Source: Natronococcus sp. CG52 (GTDB lineage Archaea; Halobacteriota; Halobacteria; Halobacteriales; Natrialbaceae). From it: 64,000 nucleotides of DNA. Made by a program: the position numbers and the translations under genes. Of this stretch, positions 24,859 to 34,175 are shown piece by piece (the stretch's first letter is position 1; each line of letters begins with the position of its first letter). The notes below the pieces were generated by a model that worked only from the letters and a program-made list of their open reading frames with translations, was not told the origin of the DNA and ran no database searches. The stretch covers positions 62,001 to 126,000 of the forward strand of contig NZ_CP099391.1 of the NCBI RefSeq assembly GCF_023913515.1, written 5' to 3'.

Positions 24859-26535
24859 TTACTCGTCGATCCAGGTGTTCTGGTAGTCGGAGACGATGCG
24901 CGGATTGTAGCTCACCGAGGGGTGGGCGTGGAGGTCTTTGACCTCCTCACGGGCCGCCATCGTGTTGTGTTCGGAGTAGGCCGGAAGCACCGGGAGATAC
25001 TCGATGATCTCCTCGGTGACGTCGACGTACAGATCGCGCCGTTCGTCCTGGTCGGCGCTCTCTCGGGCGTTCAGGATGTTGTCGTGGAAGTCGCCCTCTC
25101 CCTCGTAGAAGTGGCCCTGGCCGACTCCGGCCTGACTCTCGTGGAACAGGTTGTAGTAGTACACGTCCGGGTCCGGACCGCCGGTCCAGCCGAGCAGGTA
25201 CATCTCGTAGTCGTCGACGTTACCGGTGTTGTACGTGTCGACGAGCGTCGCGAACGACATCCCCTGTACGTCCGCACCGTAGCCGATCTCGCTCAGTCGC
25301 GAGCCGATCCGCTCGGCCAGTTGCTCCCGCGGACCGCCCTCCGGGGCGATGATCCGCGGCTCCCAGTCGTCCGGGACGCCGGCACCCTCGAGGAGTTCTT
25401 GAGCCTGATCGGGGTCGTACTCGGGCATCTCGTCTTCCCACTCGTCCATCGGGAACTCCCAGCCACCCGACTCGTTCGTGACCTCCGGGATGGGGCTCGA
25501 CAGCGGGTCAGCGGCGGGTCCGAGGTGCTCGTTGACGAACTCGCGCATCGAGAACGAGTGACCGACGGCGCGTCTGACGTCCGGATCGGTCGTCTCACCC
25601 TCGTTGCAGTTGAACGCGAGGTACATGTACGAGGGGCTCCGGCTTCCGTGGATACGGACGCCGTCCGCTCCGTCCACTTCGTCCCACTCGGTCGCCGGAA
25701 CGGTGTCGATGACGTCTGTGTCCCCTGCGAGGACCTGGGCGACGCGGTTGGCGTCGTCCGGTGCCGCTTCGAAGCGGATCCGCTGGACGTACGGCTGCGG
25801 TTCGTCCCAGTAGTCGTCCCACCGCTCGAGTTCGACGTACTCGCCGGGCTGGAACTCGGCAAACTGGAACGGACCGGAGCCGACCGGGTCCGTGTTGAAG
25901 GCCTCGGTGTCTTCGGTCCGGACCGCTTCGGGGACGACCGGGACCGCCATCGTCGACATCGTAAACGGACCGTACGGGTGCTCGAGGGTGACCTCGAGCT
26001 GGTAGTCGTCGACCGGTTCGGCCGACTCGATCATCCCGTACGTCGCCGCGTTCTGGGTTTCCTCCTCGACCGGTGCCGTAAAGGAGTGGGCGACGTCGCT
26101 GGCGGTGACCTCGTCACCGTTGTGGAACTCGATTCCCTCCTGAATGTCGAAGAAGTACGTCTCGCCGTCGTCCTCCTCTTCGGGCATCCCATCTGCGATC
26201 TTCGGCTCGAGGTTGAGTTCGTCGTCCCACTCGTAGAGGCCGTCGAATACCAGGTTCGCGACCTGCATACTGTACGAGTCGAAGGAGACGACGGGATCGT
26301 AGTCCTCGTCCGGATCCGCCGGCTGCAGGAACTCGAGTTCACTCTGCCGGGCGGCTTCCTCGTCGTCCGGCTCTTCCCGATCGTGCTGGTACTCGCTGAT
26401 GTCTGCGACCTCGTCGTCGCCGTTACCGTCGTCGTCTCCGTTCCCCCCGATGCACCCTGCAATGGTTGCTGCGGAAACTGCACCACCCGTGGCGAGAACT
26501 CGCCGTCGGGCCCATAATTGCTGGTTGTTTGCCAT
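24859..26535 (-). CDS. dppA: Oligopeptide/dipeptide ABC transporter substrate-binding lipoprotein (SBP_bac_5)
   Basis: 558 residues from the ATG at 26535; upstream frame rejected because the export signal must be N-terminal. Signal: Tat motif ARRRVLATGG, then SAATIAGC lipobox (C about residue 28) and a Gly/Asp linker. The mature part is a family 5 peptide-binding protein: DPVVSFDSYSMQVANLVFDGLYEWDD near the start, SDVAHSFTAPVEEE and the conserved NTDPVGSGPFQFAEFQPGEYVELERWDDYW (described by position 280-310), then LLGWTGGPDPDVYYYNLFH. First gene of the dppABCDF operon. Probable substrate peptides, possibly other nickel- or sugar-like ligands. Confidence 0.94.
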   Translation of the reverse strand: MANNQQLWARRRVLATGGAVSAATIAGCIGGNGDDDGNGDDEVADISEYQHDREEPDDEEAARQSELEFLQPADPDEDYDPVVSFDSYSMQVANLVFDGLYEWDDELNLEPKIADGMPEEEDDGETYFFDIQEGIEFHNGDEVTASDVAHSFTAPVEEETQNAATYGMIESAEPVDDYQLEVTLEHPYGPFTMSTMAVPVVPEAVRTEDTEAFNTDPVGSGPFQFAEFQPGEYVELERWDDYWDEPQPYVQRIRFEAAPDDANRVAQVLAGDTDVIDTVPATEWDEVDGADGVRIHGSRSPSYMYLAFNCNEGETTDPDVRRAVGHSFSMREFVNEHLGPAADPLSSPIPEVTNESGGWEFPMDEWEDEMPEYDPDQAQELLEGAGVPDDWEPRIIAPEGGPREQLAERIGSRLSEIGYGADVQGMSFATLVDTYNTGNVDDYEMYLLGWTGGPDPDVYYYNLFHESQAGVGQGHFYEGEGDFHDNILNARESADQDERRDLYVDVTEEIIEYLPVLPAYSEHNTMAAREEVKDLHAHPSVSYNPRIVSDYQNTWIDE

Positions 26536-26809
26536 TCTCACAGTAATGGCCGTGATAACAAGACATATATGTTTTGGTCTATCGTGAATGATACCAGTTA
26601 TCACCTCTCAGTTCGGTAGGCCGATCCCCTCTCGTCCCTCTGGCTGAATTTTTTCGTGATTGTAAATATATAATTTAAGCATTCAGACATCTGGGACGCA
26701 CCCCGTTTCGTCGGGACGACGCCATCAGAATTGAGACTGCGCTCTCGCGAGTCGCCCTCGTCGTAGGCGACCAGTGGTCTTTTTCTCTCGGCCGATACAG
26801 TAGTTGCGT

Positions 26810-27229
26810 ATGAACTATCGAGCCGTCGAAACCGTAGACGAGTACGTCGCTCGCCTCGAGACGGGAGCAGACTGGCGTGCAGAGATCGAATCGCTCGCGG
26901 ACGAGGTCGACGCCGACGCCGGCTGGTTTAGCGCGCTCGGAGCGGTCCAGGACGTCGAACTGTGGTTCTACGACCAGGACGAGTGCGAGTACTATCCGAT
27001 CGAGTTCGACGAACCGCTCGAGGTCGCCAGCTGCGTCGGCAACGTTTCCCTGCTCGAGGGGGAGCGCTTTGCACACACTCACGCGGTCCTTTCCGATCCC
27101 GACGGCACCACCTACGCCGGCCACCTGAACGAAGCGACGGTGTGGGCGGGCGAGGTCCACCTGCGCGTCTTCGAGGAGCCTCTCGAGCGCGAGTACGACG
27201 AGACGACCGAACTCGACCTCTGGCTCTGA
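26810..27229 (+). CDS. PPC/DUF296 domain DNA-binding-type protein
   Basis: 139 residues from the ATG at 26810 (a TTG two codons upstream is unlikely). PPC domain seen as DAGWFSALGAVQDVELWFYD (about 35-54), EVASCVGNVSLLEGERFAHTHAVLSD with the conserved HTH/H-x-H metal-type residues, and AGHLNEATVWAGEVHLRVFE. PPC proteins are trimeric and in plants bind AT-rich DNA with an AT-hook, which is absent here; the prokaryotic role is unknown. The polC start comes 1 base after its stop (TGACATG), so the two are cotranscribed. Confidence 0.88.
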   Translation: MNYRAVETVDEYVARLETGADWRAEIESLADEVDADAGWFSALGAVQDVELWFYDQDECEYYPIEFDEPLEVASCVGNVSLLEGERFAHTHAVLSDPDGTTYAGHLNEATVWAGEVHLRVFEEPLEREYDETTELDLWL

Positions 27230-27230
27230 C

Positions 27231-30200
27231 ATGCGCGAGGCAGACGAACGCTACTTCCACCGACTCGAGTCCCAGTTGGACGATGCGTTCGACGTGGCCG
27301 AGCGGGCCAAAGAACGCGGCGGGGATCCCGTGCCCGAGGTCGAGATTCCGGTCGCGAAGGACATGGCCGACCGCGTCGAGAACATCCTCGGGATCGACGG
27401 CGTCGCCGAACGCGTCCGCGAACTCGAGGGCCAGATGAGCAGGGAGGAGGCGGCGCTCGAACTCGCGGAGGACTTCGCCGAGGGTCGAGTCGGTGACTAC
27501 GAGACGAAAGCCGGCAAGGTCGAGGGGGCGGTCCGGACGGCCGTCGCACTGCTCACGGAGGGCGTCGTCGCCGCACCGATCGAGGGGATCGACAAGGTCG
27601 AGATCCTCGAGAACGACGACGGTACCGAGTTCGTCAACGTCTACTACGCCGGTCCGATCCGCTCGGCGGGCGGAACCGCCCAGGCGCTGTCGGTCCTCGT
27701 GGCGGACTACACCCGTGCGCTCGTCGGAATCGAGCAGTACGACGCCCGCAGCGAGGAGGTCGAACGCTACGCCGAGGAGGTCGGCCTCTACGACAAGGAG
27801 ACGGGCCTGCAGTACACGCCGAAGGACAAGGAGACGAAGTTCATCGCCAAACACCTCCCGATCATGCTCGACGGGGAGGCGACGGGCGACGAGGAGGTCT
27901 CCGGCTTCCGCGACTTAGAGCGCGTCGACACCAACAACGCCCGCGGCGGGATGTGTCTCGTCATGGCCGAGGGGATCGCCCTCAAGGCGCCGAAGATCCA
28001 GCGCTACACGTCGGCTCTCGACGAGATCGACTGGCCCTGGCTGCAGGACCTCATCGACGGCAACTACGGCGGTGACGAGGGGGCGGACGCCGACGCGGAC
28101 GACTCCGACGAGAGCGACGCCGACGCGGATGCGGAAACGGAAGCGGACGAAGCCGACCCCGATGCGAGCGACGAAGCGGCGGGACCGCCCCGGGTCGAGG
28201 AGTCGACGAAGTTCCTCCGCGACCTGATCGCGGGCCGACCGGTCTTCTCTCACCCCTGTGCCAACGGTGGGTTCCGGCTCCGGTACGGCCGAGCGCGCAA
28301 TCACGGCTTCGCGACCGCCGGCGTCCACCCCGCCGCGATGCACCTGGTCGACGACTTCCTCGCGACCGGCACCCAGATCAAGACCGAGCGACCCGGGAAA
28401 GCGGCCGGCGTCGTCCCGGTCGATTCGATCGAAGGACCGACGGTCAAACTCGCCAACGGCGACGTCCGGCGGGTCGACGACCCCGAGGAAGCCCTCGAGA
28501 TCAGAAACGGCGTCGAAAAGATCCTCGACCTCGGCGAGTACCTCGTCAACTACGGCGAGTTCGTCGAGAACAACCACTCGCTCGCGCCGGCGTCGTACAC
28601 CTACGAGTGGTGGATGCAGGACCTCGAGGCTGCGGGCGCGGACGTTCAAGCGCTTCGGGACGACCCCCGGATCGACCTCGAGTTCCCGCCGGCCGAAAAC
28701 GCCCTCGAGTGGGCCCGCGAGTACGACGCGCCCCTCCACCCCGAGTACACCTACCTCTGGCACGACCTCTCGGTCGAGGACTTTTGCACCCTCGCCGAGG
28801 CCGTCGCGGACGGCCGGATCACGGCCGACGGCGAGACGCTCGTCCTCGGGCGCACCGACACCGTCCGCGCTGCGCTCGAGCGGATCGTCATCGAACACCG
28901 CCAGCGAGAGGACCGCCTCGAGATCGACGACTGGAAACCGTTCGTTCGCTCCGTCGGCTGCGAGATTCGACGGACGGCGACCGACGGCGCCTCCGAGCGA
29001 TCGGCCGGCGCCGCGGACGGCCCCGAACTCGACGAACCGGAAATCGGCCTCGAGCGAACCTGGGCCGACGACGACCTCTCCGAGCGCGCTCGGACCTGGG
29101 GGCACGAGATGGAGGGTGACAACGCAATCGAGGCGGTCAACGAGGTGGCTCCCTTCGCGGTCCGCGAACGCGCACCGACGCGAGTCGGGAACCGGATGGG
29201 CCGACCCGAGAAGTCCGAACGCCGGGATCTGAGCCCCCCGGTCCACACCCTCTTTCCGATCGGCGAGGCCGGCGGCGCACAGCGAAACGTCGCGGACGCG
29301 GCTAAACACGCCGAGACGATGTCGGACACGCCCGGCGTCGTCGAACTCCAGATCGGCCGCCAGCGGTGCGAGTCCTGCGGAACGGAGACGTTCGAGAACC
29401 GCTGTCCGGACTGCGGCGACCGAACGACGCCCGACTACCGCTGTCCGGACTGCGACAGCCGAATCGAACCCGACGAGGCCGGGCGCGTCGAGTGTGGCCA
29501 CTGCGAGGTCGAGGCGACCTGCGTCGAGCGGCGCGAGATCGACATCAACGAGGAGTATCGCGACGCGCTCGAGTCGGCCGGTGAGCGGGAGAACGCCTTC
29601 GAGATCCTGAAGGGCGTCAAAGGGCTGTCCTCGGCGACCAAAATCCCCGAACCGATCGAGAAGGGTGTTCTGCGGGCGAAACACGACGTTTCGTCGTTCA
29701 AAGACGGCACCGTCCGTTACGACATGACCGACCTGCCCGTCACCTCGGTCCGGGCGAGCGAACTCGACGTCGACGTCGGCCAGTTCCAGGCGCTCGGCTA
29801 CGAGGAGGACATCCACGGCGAACCCCTCACGCACGAGGATCAGCTGGTCGAACTCAAGGTTCAGGACATCGTCCTCTCGAACGGCGCGGCCGAGCACATG
29901 ATGCAGACCGCCGCCTTCATCGACGACCTGCTCGAGCAGTACTACGGCCTCGAGCCGTTCTACGAACTCGAGGATCGCCAGGACCTGGTCGGCGAACTCG
30001 TCTTCGGGATGGCACCCCACACGAGTGCAGCTACTGTCGGAAGGGTGATAGGATTTACGAGCGCTGCGGTCGGATACGCACATCCGTACTTTCACGCCGC
30101 TAAGCGGCGTAATTGTGACGGAGACGAGGATTGCGTGATGCTTCTGATGGACGGCCTGTTGAACTTTAGTGAAAGCTTCTTGCCGGATCAACGAGGCGGG

Positions 30201-30860
30201 AAGATGGACGCACCCCTGGTCATGTCCTCGCGCATCGATCCCTCCGAGATCGACGACGAGGCGCACAACATGGACATCGTCTCGCGGTATCCGCGGGAGT
30301 TCTACCTCGCCACCCTCGAGCAGGCCGATCCCGAGGAAGTCGATATCCAGATCGGCGAAGATACCCTCGGAACCGACGGCGAGTACACCGGGTTCGAGCA
30401 CACTCACGACACCACCGACATCGCGATGGGTCCCGATCTGTCGGCGTACAAGACGCTGGGATCGATGATGGAGAAGATGGACGCCCAGCTCGAGCTCTCG
30501 CGAAAGCTCGCGGCGGTCGACGAGACCGACGTCGCCGAGCGGGTCATCGAGTACCACTTCCTGCCGGATCTGATCGGCAATCTCCGGGCGTTCTCCCGAC
30601 AGGAGACGCGGTGTCTCGACTGCGGGGAGAAGTTCCGTCGGATGCCCCTGACCGAGACCTGCCGGGAGTGTGGCGGCCGCGTGAACCTCACCGTCCACCA
30701 GGGATCGGTCAACAAGTACATGCAGACGGCGATCGAGGTCGCCGACGAGTACGACTGTCGAACGTATACGAAACAGCGCCTCGAAGTCTTAGAACGGGCG
30801 CTCGAGAGCGTCTTCGAGAACGACAAGAACAAACAGTCCGGAATCGAGGACTTCATGTAA
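27231..30860 (+). CDS. polC: DNA polymerase D large subunit (DP2), intein-free
   Basis: Catalytic subunit of archaeal replicative polymerase D. 1209 residues. N-terminal READERYFHRLESQLDDAF, an acidic insertion (about 285-320, Asp/Ala/Glu), zinc-type clusters CESCG...CPDCG...CPDCD...CGHC (about 705-765), the active-site block APHTSA...AKRRNCDGDEDCVMLLMDGLLNF (about 928-980; catalytic N961, D963, D965), and a C-terminal CLDCGEKF...CRECGG ribbon. The NCDGDED site is a known intein insertion point in archaeal DP2, but here the host sequence is uninterrupted. Codons 931-990 are sharply different from the rest (see findings). Cotranscribed with the PPC gene. Confidence 0.97.
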   Translation: MREADERYFHRLESQLDDAFDVAERAKERGGDPVPEVEIPVAKDMADRVENILGIDGVAERVRELEGQMSREEAALELAEDFAEGRVGDYETKAGKVEGAVRTAVALLTEGVVAAPIEGIDKVEILENDDGTEFVNVYYAGPIRSAGGTAQALSVLVADYTRALVGIEQYDARSEEVERYAEEVGLYDKETGLQYTPKDKETKFIAKHLPIMLDGEATGDEEVSGFRDLERVDTNNARGGMCLVMAEGIALKAPKIQRYTSALDEIDWPWLQDLIDGNYGGDEGADADADDSDESDADADAETEADEADPDASDEAAGPPRVEESTKFLRDLIAGRPVFSHPCANGGFRLRYGRARNHGFATAGVHPAAMHLVDDFLATGTQIKTERPGKAAGVVPVDSIEGPTVKLANGDVRRVDDPEEALEIRNGVEKILDLGEYLVNYGEFVENNHSLAPASYTYEWWMQDLEAAGADVQALRDDPRIDLEFPPAENALEWAREYDAPLHPEYTYLWHDLSVEDFCTLAEAVADGRITADGETLVLGRTDTVRAALERIVIEHRQREDRLEIDDWKPFVRSVGCEIRRTATDGASERSAGAADGPELDEPEIGLERTWADDDLSERARTWGHEMEGDNAIEAVNEVAPFAVRERAPTRVGNRMGRPEKSERRDLSPPVHTLFPIGEAGGAQRNVADAAKHAETMSDTPGVVELQIGRQRCESCGTETFENRCPDCGDRTTPDYRCPDCDSRIEPDEAGRVECGHCEVEATCVERREIDINEEYRDALESAGERENAFEILKGVKGLSSATKIPEPIEKGVLRAKHDVSSFKDGTVRYDMTDLPVTSVRASELDVDVGQFQALGYEEDIHGEPLTHEDQLVELKVQDIVLSNGAAEHMMQTAAFIDDLLEQYYGLEPFYELEDRQDLVGELVFGMAPHTSAATVGRVIGFTSAAVGYAHPYFHAAKRRNCDGDEDCVMLLMDGLLNFSESFLPDQRGGKMDAPLVMSSRIDPSEIDDEAHNMDIVSRYPREFYLATLEQADPEEVDIQIGEDTLGTDGEYTGFEHTHDTTDIAMGPDLSAYKTLGSMMEKMDAQLELSRKLAAVDETDVAERVIEYHFLPDLIGNLRAFSRQETRCLDCGEKFRRMPLTETCRECGGRVNLTVHQGSVNKYMQTAIEVADEYDCRTYTKQRLEVLERALESVFENDKNKQSGIEDFM
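30024..30205 (+). other. Low-GC recoded patch over the DP2 catalytic motif
   Basis: About 60 codons inside polC use ATA, AGG, TTG, AGT, TTT, GCT, CAT, AAT, TGT and CTT, which are rare in the flanking codons of the same gene where nearly every third base is C or G. The protein sequence stays fully conserved across the active site. The patch ends as abruptly as it starts. Confidence 0.8.
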
Positions 30861-31021
30861 TTTTCCGGATTCGTCGGACCAACACCGTACGACCCCCACG
30901 GTTCTCCACCGAACGGCTCGAACGTCGATTACTCGTAACTCTACCGTGCGATATACCAGTACAAATTCGACATTCATATTCATGGCTAAGGTATATGAAA
31001 TAATTCCACCACCGTGGGGGT

Positions 31022-32557
31022 GTGTCACACGATAACTGTTGTAGTGGCGGTATCGCACCCGATCCGGACGACATTCCATCCATCGCGACCGAACGCCGGT
31101 CGTTCATCAAGGGAGTCAGTGCGTTAACCGGCGGCGCCGTACTCGGTGGCCGGGCGGGCGCCGACGACGAGGCGGACGATACAGGCGACGACCGGGTGGC
31201 GGAGTGCCGAAACGCGATCGTGTTCATCCACGACGGGATGGGGCCGACGCAGGTCACGGGCGCCCGGTACCTGAAGGCCTATCAGGAGGATTCCGACCAG
31301 TTCCCGATGAACGCCGATCCGGCGGAGACGCCGCTTCACATGGATCGTCACGAGGCCCACGGGACGATGACTGTCTTTCCGGACGATCCGAACGAGGTCG
31401 TCATCGACTCGGCGGCCGGAGCGACGAGTCCCGGCGTCATCGACTGCGCCGCGTCGGCCACCGGGATGGGCGCCGGCGTCAAGACGTACAACGGCGCGAT
31501 CGGCGGTATCAGAAACGAGGACGGGGAGTTCGTCCCGACGGAGACGATCCTCGAGGCGGCGCGCGACGCGGGGCTCGCGACGGGACTGGTAACGACCACG
31601 CGGATCACTCACGCAACGCCGGCGGCGTTCGCGGCGCACGTCCCGCACCGATCGATGGAGGACGAGATCGCCGAACAGTACATCGAGGAGGCCGACGTCG
31701 ACGTGCTCCTCGGCGGTGGGAAGGCCCACTTCGATCCGGACCAGCGTGACGACGGGAAGGACCTGCTCGGCGCCGCGGAGCGGGAGGGGTACCGGATCGT
31801 CGAAACGGCGGAGGAACTCTCCGACGTCGACCAGATGCCCGTTCTCGGACTGTTTACGGAGGACGACAGCCACCTGAACTACTATCTCGACCGGCAGTCC
31901 GGGACGACGCAGCCGGGGCTGGTCGGGATGACGAACAAGGCGATCGAGTTACTCTCCCGACACGACGAGGGCTTTTTCGTCATGGTCGAGGCGGGCCGCG
32001 TCGATCACTGCGGTCACAAGAACGATCCGGCGATTCTCGACGAGCAACTGGAGGGCGACCGAGCGGTCGGCGCCTGCCTGGACTTCGCACAGGGCGACGC
32101 GACGGCCCCGACGACCGTCGTGACGACCGCCGACCACGAGTGCGGCGGCTTCTCGCTCGGCCGGGACGGGATCTACAACGTCGACTACGAGATGATCGAC
32201 GCGCTCGAGGCGAGCGTCACGGAGGGAATCGTGCCGGCGATCGACGAGGAGGTCGAGTCGGTCACGGACCTCCGGCGAGTCATGTCGGAGGTCGCGGGGA
32301 TCGAACTCGAGGACGTGGATCGAAACCACTCCGAAGCAGATACGTATCGTGCGATCGATCTCGGGCCGCTCTACGCCGAAATTCCCGCACTGCGAAACAT
32401 GCTCAACCGACAGATGCTGATCGGCTTCACCTCGCACGGTCACACCGGCGTCGACGTTCCGCTGTACGCCGACGGTCCGAACGCCGAATTCTTCAATCGA
32501 CCGCGGGACAACACCGACATCGCCGACGTGATGGCCGACGCGCTGGGAATCAAGTAG
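31022..32557 (+). CDS. Alkaline phosphatase (PhoA family) with Cys in place of the nucleophilic Ser
   Basis: Secreted phosphomonoesterase. 511 residues from GTG at 31022. Tat signal ERRSFIKGVSALTGGAVLGG (RR about 27-28). Metal and catalytic residues of the PhoA family are present: HDGMG (Asp of site 2), THATPAAFAAH, EAGRVDHCGHKND (E, D, H ligands), TADHECGG (D-H) and TSHGHTG (last His). The nucleophile site reads IDCAASATGMGAGVKTYNG, where E. coli PhoA has DSAASAT; spacing to VKTYNG is the same, so Ser102 is replaced by Cys (codon TGC). A second DSAAGAT lies 13 residues earlier. AT-rich promoter region upstream. Confidence 0.9.
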   Translation: MSHDNCCSGGIAPDPDDIPSIATERRSFIKGVSALTGGAVLGGRAGADDEADDTGDDRVAECRNAIVFIHDGMGPTQVTGARYLKAYQEDSDQFPMNADPAETPLHMDRHEAHGTMTVFPDDPNEVVIDSAAGATSPGVIDCAASATGMGAGVKTYNGAIGGIRNEDGEFVPTETILEAARDAGLATGLVTTTRITHATPAAFAAHVPHRSMEDEIAEQYIEEADVDVLLGGGKAHFDPDQRDDGKDLLGAAEREGYRIVETAEELSDVDQMPVLGLFTEDDSHLNYYLDRQSGTTQPGLVGMTNKAIELLSRHDEGFFVMVEAGRVDHCGHKNDPAILDEQLEGDRAVGACLDFAQGDATAPTTVVTTADHECGGFSLGRDGIYNVDYEMIDALEASVTEGIVPAIDEEVESVTDLRRVMSEVAGIELEDVDRNHSEADTYRAIDLGPLYAEIPALRNMLNRQMLIGFTSHGHTGVDVPLYADGPNAEFFNRPRDNTDIADVMADALGIK

Positions 32558-32642
32558 CCGGGACGGGACGGGTCCCGACTCCGGCCGTTCATTTCGTTCT
32601 CCCCCGAAACGGCAATAGTCGAGTGATACTGTCGAATCCAGC

Positions 32643-32765
32643 GTGAACGACGACGAATCTCCCCGAGGAGAACCGTACGTCCATCGTTCCTTCGCCATCC
32701 CGATTTTGTATCGCGTCTATTGGTTTACCGACCGATCACTCCCGGAACTCGAGCGGACGCTGTGA
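32643..32765 (+). CDS. Possible 40-residue protein
   Basis: GTG frame with haloarchaeal-like composition (begins MNDDESPRGEPYVHRSF, ends FTDRSLPELERTL). Only a weak AATAGT lies at the promoter position. It sits in the 285-base gap between the phosphatase and the DUF7130-like gene. No family recognised; could be chance. Confidence 0.25.
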   Translation: MNDDESPRGEPYVHRSFAIPILYRVYWFTDRSLPELERTL

Positions 32766-32811
32766 AACTCTCCGAACCGATCAACTCCGACGATCTGGAC
32801 CCCGTGCTGTC

Positions 32812-32818
32812 TTTATAG
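32812..32818 (+). promoter_or_regulatory. TATA element of the DUF7130-like gene
   Basis: TTTATAG centred 28 bases before the ATG at 32843. It favours that ATG over the one at 32828 and predicts a leaderless mRNA. Confidence 0.55.
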
Positions 32819-32842
32819 TGGTACGGGATGTCAGGGAAACAC

Positions 32843-33142
32843 ATGGCCGAAGAGCAAGAACCACCGCATCTCGGATTCGGCACGAAAGTTTACACGGAAG
32901 ACGGAACGAAGATTGGTCGTATTCGCGGCTTCGACGAGGAGGGGTTCTACGTAACGGCTCGGGAGGGTCTCGAGGGGATGAGCGTTCAGCACGTCCGCTC
33001 GGGCAAGAATCTCGGCGAGGCGGAGCTGATGTGGCGTTGCCTTGAGTGCGGCGAGATGGGCAACCTCGACGACGAACTCCCCGAGAACTGCCCGTCCTGC
33101 GGGGCCGAGCGAGAGGAGCTGTACTACTGGACCGAGGACTAG
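32843..33142 (+). CDS. DUF7130-like protein with PRC-type barrel and rubredoxin-like zinc site
   Basis: 99 residues. N-terminal half is a small barrel (GFGTKVYTEDGTKIGRIRGFDEEGFYV) like PRC-barrel proteins; the C-terminal half has two Cys pairs, CLECGEMG and CPSCGAE, arranged as in rubredoxin-like rubrerythrin tails. From memory this is haloarchaeal DUF7130. It may bind iron or zinc; role unknown. Start fixed by TATA spacing. panE follows 40 bases later on the same strand. Confidence 0.8.
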   Translation: MAEEQEPPHLGFGTKVYTEDGTKIGRIRGFDEEGFYVTAREGLEGMSVQHVRSGKNLGEAELMWRCLECGEMGNLDDELPENCPSCGAEREELYYWTED

Positions 33143-33181
33143 GAGGAAAACGGTTTTTACCGGGCTGGTCCACCTGCAGGC

Positions 33182-34081
33182 ATGGATATCGTCGTTTTCG
33201 GCGCCGGCAGCCTCGGGACTCTCGTCGGCGCCGCCCTCGCGCGTGAGCACGCGGTGACGCTCGTCGGACGCGCGGATCACGTCGACGCGATCCGCGCGAG
33301 CGGGCTCTCCCTCGAGGGTGAACTCGAGGCAACGGTCAACCCGCGGGCGGCGACCGACGGCGAGGGACTCGCCGCCGATCTCGCGATCGTCACCGTCAAA
33401 TCGTTCGACACAGAGGCGGCCGCCGACACGCTCGCGACGGGGGCGTTCGACGTCGTCCTCTCGCTCCAGAACGGGATGGGAAACGAGGAGACGCTCGCTG
33501 CCGGGCTCGAGGCTCCCGTTCTCGCGGGGACGGCGTCTTACGGCGCGATGCTCCGGGAGCCGGGCGTCGTCGAGTGTACCGGAGTCGGCGAGATTGTGGT
33601 CGGCGACCGGCGAGGCGGTCGCTCGCGGCTCGCCGAGCGAGTCGGGGACGCGTTCGCGTCGAGCGGTCTCGAGACGATCGTCACCGACGAGATGCCACAT
33701 CGGCTGTGGGAAAAGCTCGCCGTTAACGCCGGGATCAACGCCGTGACGGCGCTGACGGCGACGAACAACGGAGCCGTCCTCGAGACGCCGGCGAACGATA
33801 TCGCCCGCGCCGCCACCCGCGAGACGGCACGCGTCGCTCGCGCGGACGGCATCCGGCTCTCGAACCGCGAGGCGCTCGCCGCGATGGAACGGGTCGCCGT
33901 GGAGACTGCCGCGAACGCGTCCTCGATGCGCCAGGACGTCCTCGCCGACCGTCGGACCGAAATTGACGCGATCAACGGCTACGTCGTCGATCGAGCGGCC
34001 GATCGGGGGCTCGAGGTCCCGATCAACCGTACGCTCACGACGCTCGTCCGCGCCTGGGAACGCGGCCGTGGGTACGGGTAA
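33182..34081 (+). CDS. panE: 2-dehydropantoate 2-reductase (ketopantoate reductase)
   Basis: NADPH-dependent reduction of ketopantoate to pantoate in coenzyme A synthesis. 299 residues: Rossmann GAGSLGTLVGAALA (7-20), SLQNGMGNEE (about 95-104; the conserved Asn), the catalytic Lys segment PHRLWEKLAVNAGINAVTALTATNNG (about 174-199) and a C-terminal ASSMRQDVLADRRTEIDAINGYVV block with the conserved Ser/Asp/Glu. All family residues present. Same strand as the DUF7130-like gene. Confidence 0.93.
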   Translation: MDIVVFGAGSLGTLVGAALAREHAVTLVGRADHVDAIRASGLSLEGELEATVNPRAATDGEGLAADLAIVTVKSFDTEAAADTLATGAFDVVLSLQNGMGNEETLAAGLEAPVLAGTASYGAMLREPGVVECTGVGEIVVGDRRGGRSRLAERVGDAFASSGLETIVTDEMPHRLWEKLAVNAGINAVTALTATNNGAVLETPANDIARAATRETARVARADGIRLSNREALAAMERVAVETAANASSMRQDVLADRRTEIDAINGYVVDRAADRGLEVPINRTLTTLVRAWERGRGYG

Positions 34082-34175
34082 CGCGGCGCTACGGGTCGCG
34101 GGGCCGAAGCGCGGCGTGACGACTATCCGTCGATAAAAATACGAAGAGAAGACCGCCGCCCAAGCGACGACCCGG

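Noticed and set aside
30024-30205. Intein in polC
   Set aside because: The host motif NCDGDED and both flanks are contiguous; there is no splicing domain.
27915-30698. 927-codon open frame on the minus strand opposite polC
   Set aside because: It is the antisense shadow of polC, where C/G-ending codons suppress stops on the other strand; composition is Arg/Val/Asp-rich without motifs.
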